A stretch of DNA of 64,000 bases, taken from assembly GCF_000003815.2 (NCBI RefSeq), contig NC_049979.1:3818520-3882519 (forward strand). Direction: 5' to 3'. The DNA comes from Branchiostoma floridae. Lineage: Eukaryota > Chordata > Leptocardii > Amphioxiformes > Branchiostomatidae. Shown piece after piece: positions 59,401 to 64,000 of this stretch (the first letter of the stretch is position 1; each line of letters begins with the position of its first letter). The position numbers and the translations under genes were made by a program. The notes beneath the pieces are model-generated. The model was not told the DNA's origin. It saw nothing but the letters and a program-made list of their open reading frames with translations, and did no database searches.

Positions 59401-62400
59401 ATTTATCTTGAATCAGAGTTCTCTGCTGACAGATGCAAAATAAAATGTATGGAATGTCTTGGAAGAGACAGTGAATAAATTGTCGAACACAAACCTCTTG
59501 TACAGACAATTCTCCAGCCTAACCCTTGTCTGATGGATAACAACAGACAATAAACCAAATAGTAAGAGTACAATACCCCTGGGAGTAAAGGGTACTCACA
59601 TTTGTCGAGAACGACGGTGTTCTCATCAATGTCATCCTCCTCTTCTTCAACTGGTGGCGGGCGAGGAGCTCTGGAAGACGGGAGGATGGAAAAAGCTGTT
59701 AGAACATTCCACAACCTCTAATACTGATCTACAGCAGTGTATGTGTGCAAAAGGCATGCATATACACTGTAAATTGTTTCTTCTGTGGTATCACATGTCT
59801 GTCTGACTCAGGGCTTTAGCCAGCGTCCGTTTTTCCGTCAATTGACGGAAATTTGCTGCGTGTGACGGAAAAAAATTTCAACCAATCCGTCAACCTTGAC
59901 GGAAAAAAATCGTTGATTGAAGCAAGGAGGCCAAGTTGAAAAGAGGGAAGCTACGGCTTGGCCGGACGCCCGGACAGCCCATTGTCGGAAAGCCACACAC
60001 TGTTTGTTTTGCTATTGTCATGATTGTTGACGATTGTGTGTCGGCACCCTTTCGCATACGATAATCTCATTAAAAACCCGTTTTTCAAGGTCTCACTCCA
60101 AGAACAGTGCATTCTACGAACTTTGTTTGGAATCTTGACACTCATCAAAACCTAACTTGTACGCTAGCGTGCCGGGGCTGGCCATACAAATTATTTTCGC
60201 TCGCCCAGCCGCGCCGCTTGCGACAACGCAAGGTGCCATTCGCAGCTAAACTGAACCGGCACATCATGCTATCCACAAATAGTTTGATCAAAAACATAAT
60301 CTTTAGGATCTAAAATGTTGCACGGTTCTCTTCAGCGGGAATTTTGTTTTTGTTTTGACGAGAAAACGCTAAATTATTTTGCAGCGACACAGATGAGATA
60401 CCCACGCCACGTTGTTGTTGGCACACTTCCGGGTTAATTGAACGCCAAAATTCCCCCAAATGCACCATAAATCCGTATATGAATGCATGTTTTCTCAAAA
60501 GAGTCTTTGACTAATTGTGTTCTTAACTAGAAAATTGTCGTGTAATAGAAGAATATAGCGTTCTCCTGCCTTTACAAATGTAACATTTTCAAACAAATAA
60601 AATATTTGAACGCTGGTGCGCGCGGTGCATCGTGGGTCGGTATCCATAGCTTTACCAATCAGAGCGCGGGATCTGAGGAGACGCCCCTCCAGATGTTACG
60701 ATCAACCAATAAACAGTGCGTATTGAGAATATGTAATGTTAGATTTGCATACCCCGCGAGTTGATTTTAGCGCCGTGTTTTTGCGGGGAAAACGCAAAGA
60801 AACGATGTTTTACTGTTCACATTATTACAAAACGTCAGCGTGGTGTCATATTTTCTCCCAATGACAACATTTATATCGGACGAGGTAGACATTTTTGCAG
60901 TCAATGACGGAAATTTTTACGCGATGACGGAAAAAAAAAGATTCTTGACAGGAATTTTCCGTCAATGGGAATTGGCTGACGGAAAAAAATCTCGAGCTGG
61001 CTAAAGCCCTGGTCTGACTGTATTACATGTCTGATTACGACCGACTGTTCAACTGACCTTGCAACAATTTTAAAAAAAAATCTTTCTCAGTTCTACCTAC
61101 TTTCTCCAGTTGTATAGTGAGTTTAACTGGGCAAGGTATTCAGAACATTCCTTGGCCAGCCAAACTCCTTATGCCACCGGTGGATCTGACTGGAGATTAT
61201 CTACTAGCTGGTAAGGTGTCATGTCAGCCTGTAATACGAGTGAAAAGAAGGAGATAAAAGAGAAAGTGAGATGCGTCTCACCTGTAGTCATCCCTGTCAT
61301 CCTGGTACTCCGCAGCGACCGCCTGGTCCACCTCCCGCTTCCTCTTCCGCTCCTCGTAGCTCATCACCTTCTGCTCGCCGCCCGTGCCCGGTGGTGCAGG
61401 CTCGCCCTCGCCGTCCCCGCCGGCCTCGTCGCCCTCCATGTAGTCCTGGTCATGGCCCTCCGAAACCTCGCCTGTACGGGACAGACACGGCGCAAAAAAC
61501 GTTAGCGATCGCGGCAAGATTCTGACAACCGTCACCGACAGACACGGACCTTCCTCCCTGCTGGACATGTAGCAGCTGACCTGCGTCTTTAAGAACAGGT
61601 TTAGTGGCTAAGATGTGACATAGTTGGACGGGGACGTACACATAGGGTGGATATTGCACATGAGCCCACTGTACCTGTACCTGTGTAGGATGGCTGGGGG
61701 GTCACCTCGGGCTCGGTCGAGTCTGCGTTATCGTTCGTTTCCTGGGGTTCTTCCGCGGCAGTTTCCTGTTCCGCGGTAGTTTCTGGTTCCTGTTCCGCAG
61801 GCATTTCCTGATCTGCAGGTGTATCAGATTCCGCAGGTGTTTCGGATTCCACAGGTGTTTCCTGTGGCGCGACATCAGCTTCTGTTTGCTCCTTCTCTGC
61901 TGCATCTGAAGATGGGAGGTCACACAACACTCACTTTACTACTCGGGCACCCAACGGGAACTCACTGCGACCCTCTTCTTTTAGTAAGGGAAAGGTTATG
62001 AGCATAGGTATTACACTTGATGTCAATACTAGTGAGTAAAAACACTAACAGGACATTATTGCAAATAAAAAATTAATAACAAAAGACATAGAAAAAGTCC
62101 TGAACTGCATACAACAACATTAACTGGAGTTAGTAATTTTTTCACATGTGCATCCCTCAACAAGACAAAATTTACATTAAAATCTCTTATGCTGTCCCTG
62201 TGTCACTTTGTAACCTACTTGTAATGTCATTATCTATTGGTGTGATGCATCCACGACCATATCATGGCAATTGCATTAAGAGAACTTCTGGTGGCACTCA
62301 GCATTAATTATTTATCCCAAATGTGGCTACCTTTATCCATTAGTTCTGATTCTCATTTGTAGGACGTCTTGTTGCAGGTTTAATTGGGTAAAACACTTTA

Positions 62401-63928
62401 AGGGAACCATTGATGCAATGCAACTAAAGCTACCATTTACCACTGCTTTAAAACACAACTGTACTCCTTTGTTAGCAATCCTCTCATTGACCCCAGTGAG
62501 TGATCTTCTTCTTCTTCTTCTTGAGTGCCCTCAATCTTGAGGTAGATCTCAAACTGTGCTTGACATTTCTAAGTCTTGTAAGACTTGATACAGAAAATAA
62601 ATACCTGATACATAGCACTGTCTTGTCTTTAACAGACAAAGTGATGGCATGGAATCTCTCCCCTTACATCTTCTAATTCTATCATGATTTTTATGTTCTT
62701 ACTGCCTGCTCAAAAATCGATCCACGTCCTGACCCATTTCCAAGTTCCAACACCGCATGCTGTCATATTGATTTGCCATATAAAACCTGCACTGACCTAG
62801 TTTGTGTTCATAAACGGATATTTTTGCTTACAACGCAGCACCAGCCGCAGACCTTCTCTTTTATAATCTCAAGTATTTACTTACAGAGACAACCAAATCA
62901 TTACAAAAGAACTTACCATTGAAACATGATTAGCCTTTATCTACTCTATCTGTAATAGTGATTATATATGCTACCTTTCTTTAGATTCTATACCCTATCA
63001 TGGGGCGAGTTTCATTTTTTCATATCTATCTCATCTGATAATAATTATCTTGTCTTATTTCCTTGCATCTCCAAATGCACCAAACACCAACAGCCCTGCC
63101 CCCTCCCCATGGTTCCCACCCAGCGCATAAATTTGTGACCCTTTGTTTGCGTGGTTCTGCTGTCCATGTGCATGTGCTACTGTTATGCAAACTAGACATC
63201 GGCGAAAGGAAAAAATGCATTGCATTATACCCCAAACTACAATTTACCTGGCTCAAAATGGACATAACTAGCCAAGCGTTACATGAACCAGTACCCCTGG
63301 CACCTCTGTGTTACGGATACAAAGTGTTTGTGCCATGTGTTACGGCGCGTCGGCTGATTTTTCACGCCGGCCCGCCTCGCCCGGGGCCTTTGTCCGGCGT
63401 GGGTTGCAGACACCACGCTTTGTCTAGGCGGTAAAAGACGCCAACACCACACCACAACTGCACACAAACCAACCAACAAAACGACGCGTTCCTACCTTCT
63501 CCCCACTGTTCCTGCTGCTGCTCTTCCTCTGCAGCGGCCTGGGGTTCCTCCTGGAACTGCTCGAACCCGCCCTGCTGCTCTTCGGCAGCCCCGGCGTCAC
63601 CGCCAGCCTCCATGCTTTCCTCCTGGTACTGCTGCTGCTGTAGCGCTTCGGGCTCGGCCGCCGCCGGTTCTTCCTCCTGCTCCTCCTCCCCTCCGCCTTC
63701 TTCCTCGTACTCCTCCGAGCCTTCCTCCGACTCTCCCGCTTCCTCTGCTTCCTCCACCTCCTCCTCTTCCCCGCCCGGTCCCGGAGCAGTCTCCAGAGAA
63801 GCCTCCACAGCTAGCGCCTCCTGCAAACGTTCCACAAGCTGAGCTTTCAGACCTTTGGATTCCAAGCCGCGCGCGTCTAACTCGGCCTTTAACTCGGCCA
63901 CCTTCATCTTAGCCGGGTTCAGGGACAT
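47432..63928 (-). CDS. HNRNPU: Heterogeneous nuclear ribonucleoprotein U family (SAP-SPRY-P-loop-RGG/GYN)
   Basis: Nuclear RNA- and chromatin-binding scaffold acting in pre-mRNA processing (family knowledge). Exons in transcript order: 63928-63496, 61905-61681, 61471-61282, 59670-59600, 59097-58958, 57908-57809, 57382-57270, 56904-56752, 56294-56187, 55214-55092, 54499-54371, 51955-51787, 51421-51260, 50833-50671, 50393-50298, 49871-49732, 49219-49160, 48105-47974, 47551-47432; about 941 residues. A SAP domain (residues about 5-39, [20 protein letters not shown]) precedes a Glu/Gln-rich region. SPRY spans about 300-470 ([46 protein letters not shown]). The kinase-like domain has a P-loop GLPGSGKT (517-524), [31 protein letters not shown] and [13 protein letters not shown]. 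The tail is rich in RGG, YNRD and GYN/YQQ repeats. Exon 14 carries one extra base near 50714 that breaks the frame. Vertebrate HNRNPU versus UL1/UL2 orthology is not resolved. Confidence 0.93.
48720..48955. repeat. Dispersed repeat with GTCCCGGGACAGAAATT core (hnRNP U intron 17)
   Basis: Contains GGGCTCTCAAACAATGGGTG and GGACGGAAAAAAATTT, and resembles 38640-38830 (GGGCTGCCAAACAATAAGTG, GGACAGAAAATTTTC). Likely two copies of one non-autonomous family; ends were not resolved. Confidence 0.5.
50671..50833 (-). other. hnRNP U exon 14 (RGG-box exon) with an apparent +1 frameshift
   Basis: Encodes the [16 protein letters not shown]-type RGG box. Length is 163 where phase demands 162. The reading frame hits TGA after GGGGYR, yet removing one A of the doublet at 50714-50715 restores the repeated YRDNYR pattern and the exit phase needed by exon 15. 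Confidence 0.75.
53020..53031 (-). CDS. Candidate 12-nt microexon in hnRNP U intron 11
   Basis: GGTCGTCCCGAG (Gly-Arg-Pro-Glu) is flanked on the minus strand by a pyrimidine-rich acceptor (CTCTCCATACAG) and a consensus GTGAGT donor. Intron 11 is phase 0, so inclusion would add four residues between FILDQ and TNVYA without shifting the frame. Sequence evidence only. Confidence 0.3.
53797..54110. repeat. Minisatellite of about 58-bp units (hnRNP U intron 11)
   Basis: About five copies of a unit containing AACCCAGGTATTACTGAGTA, then CATGGGTGCTTGTCCAGCAT and GGGTCTATG, with small substitutions. Confidence 0.88.
55003..55070. repeat. (CA)n-rich microsatellite, hnRNP U intron 10
   Basis: ACACACACAC tracts interrupted by CACAAACACACC, just downstream (on the gene strand) of the exon 10 donor. 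Confidence 0.8.
57690..57832 (-). repeat. Duplication of the hnRNP U exon 6 end and donor site
   Basis: 57765-57832 (containing the true exon 6 end) is repeated at 57690-57746. Both contain GTTATCATTGTTT, a GTTT run and TACTTACCCAGCTGGATACT. The extra copy keeps the perfect donor GTAAGT and, by chance or not, a TTCTACAG acceptor eleven bases before it. Confidence 0.82.
57918..58262. repeat. Minisatellite of about 45-bp units (hnRNP U intron 5)
   Basis: Seven to eight copies of a unit containing AACAACTGTTTACATCCACT and GGTAGCACTGTACCAAACAA. Open in several frames, hence spurious long reading frames. Confidence 0.9.
58412..58716. mobile_element. CAGGGCTCGAAAT MITE, copy 2 (hnRNP U intron 5)
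   Basis: Termini CAGGGCTCGAAATTC and GTATTTCGAGCCCTG are inverted repeats, flanked on both sides by ACAGC (58407-58411 and 58717-58721). Subterminal GGTGCACC motifs occur in both halves. Confidence 0.87.
59809..61011. mobile_element. 1.2-kb hAT-like element with 8-bp TSD (hnRNP U intron 3)
   Basis: Termini CAGGGCTTTAGCCAGC and GCTGGCTAAAGCCCTG are perfect inverted repeats, flanked by the perfect 8-bp direct repeat GTCTGACT (59801-59808 and 61012-61019). Subterminal ends carry many TGACGGAAAA repeats. The interior has no transposase frame but a GC-rich, CpG-containing core (about 60160-60780) with two CCAAT motifs, so this is a non-autonomous copy. Confidence 0.9.
61920..63495. other. hnRNP U intron 1
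   Basis: About 1.6 kb, AT-rich, no exon or transposon end recognised. A (CTT)n run lies at 62509-62523. Confidence 0.55.
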
Positions 63929-64000
63929 GCTGAGGCAGACTTAGACACGGTTACAAACTAAAAACGTGCAGAATCGGTACAAAACGGTGCAAATCTGTCA
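63929..64000 (-). promoter_or_regulatory. hnRNP U 5'UTR / proximal promoter, truncated by window edge
   Basis: Only 72 bases upstream of the start codon are available. No core promoter element is evident. Confidence 0.4.

Noticed and set aside
1-64000. Bacterial-type features (operons, ribosome binding sites, attachment sites, prophage)
   Set aside because: Every recognised gene is a spliced animal gene; prokaryotic feature types do not apply.

Overview
This window is invertebrate nuclear DNA with many introns. The gene structures (12-19 short coding exons, GT-AG introns with one GC-AG exception), the strongly vertebrate-like proteins and the dense load of small foldback transposons fit a non-vertebrate chordate, most likely an amphioxus (Branchiostoma). 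That assignment is inferred; no species marker was seen. All exon borders below were placed by eye from splice consensus, reading phase and family similarity, and every listed junction closes in phase except one discussed for the hnRNP U gene.

Layout. (1) 12-6095, minus: 3'-incomplete SLC29-family equilibrative nucleoside transporter. (2) 6096-6638: short divergent promoter with CCAAT, E-box, NRF1 and YY1 motifs. (3) 6639-19015, plus: WDR43/UTP5, a ribosome-biogenesis WD40 protein, 17 coding exons; intron 9 carries an antisense LINE whose remaining frame is open. (4) 21111-28979, minus, convergent with WDR43: BBOF1/CCDC176, a coiled-coil basal-body protein, 14 exons, with a perfect RFX X-box about 100 bp upstream of its start. 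(5) 29200-36550: 7 kb of intergenic DNA with MITEs, a tandem repeat and a 100-N assembly gap. (6) 36589-44832, plus: ENTPD5/6-type nucleoside diphosphatase, 13 exons. BBOF1 and ENTPD5 are, from memory, also head-to-head neighbours in human 14q24.3, so this looks like old microsynteny. (7) 47432-63928, minus: hnRNP U family protein (SAP, SPRY, P-loop, RGG/GYN tail), 19 exons, one with an apparent single-base frameshift. Its promoter runs off the right edge.

The genes do not form a pathway. SLC29A and WDR43 share a promoter region, BBOF1 and ENTPD are head-to-head, and the other pairs converge.

What stands out beyond the genes: (a) local tandem duplications that copy exon edges together with their splice sites in four of the five genes; (b) several MITE families with readable TIRs and target-site duplications, including a Mutator-like 9-bp TSD family, a CAGGGCTCGAAAT family with 5-bp TSDs, a 1.2-kb hAT-like element with a perfect 8-bp TSD and a TA-flanked 182-bp family; (c) a tandem array of X-box-like motifs in the ENTPD 3'UTR; (d) a possible in-frame 12-nt microexon in the hnRNP U gene.
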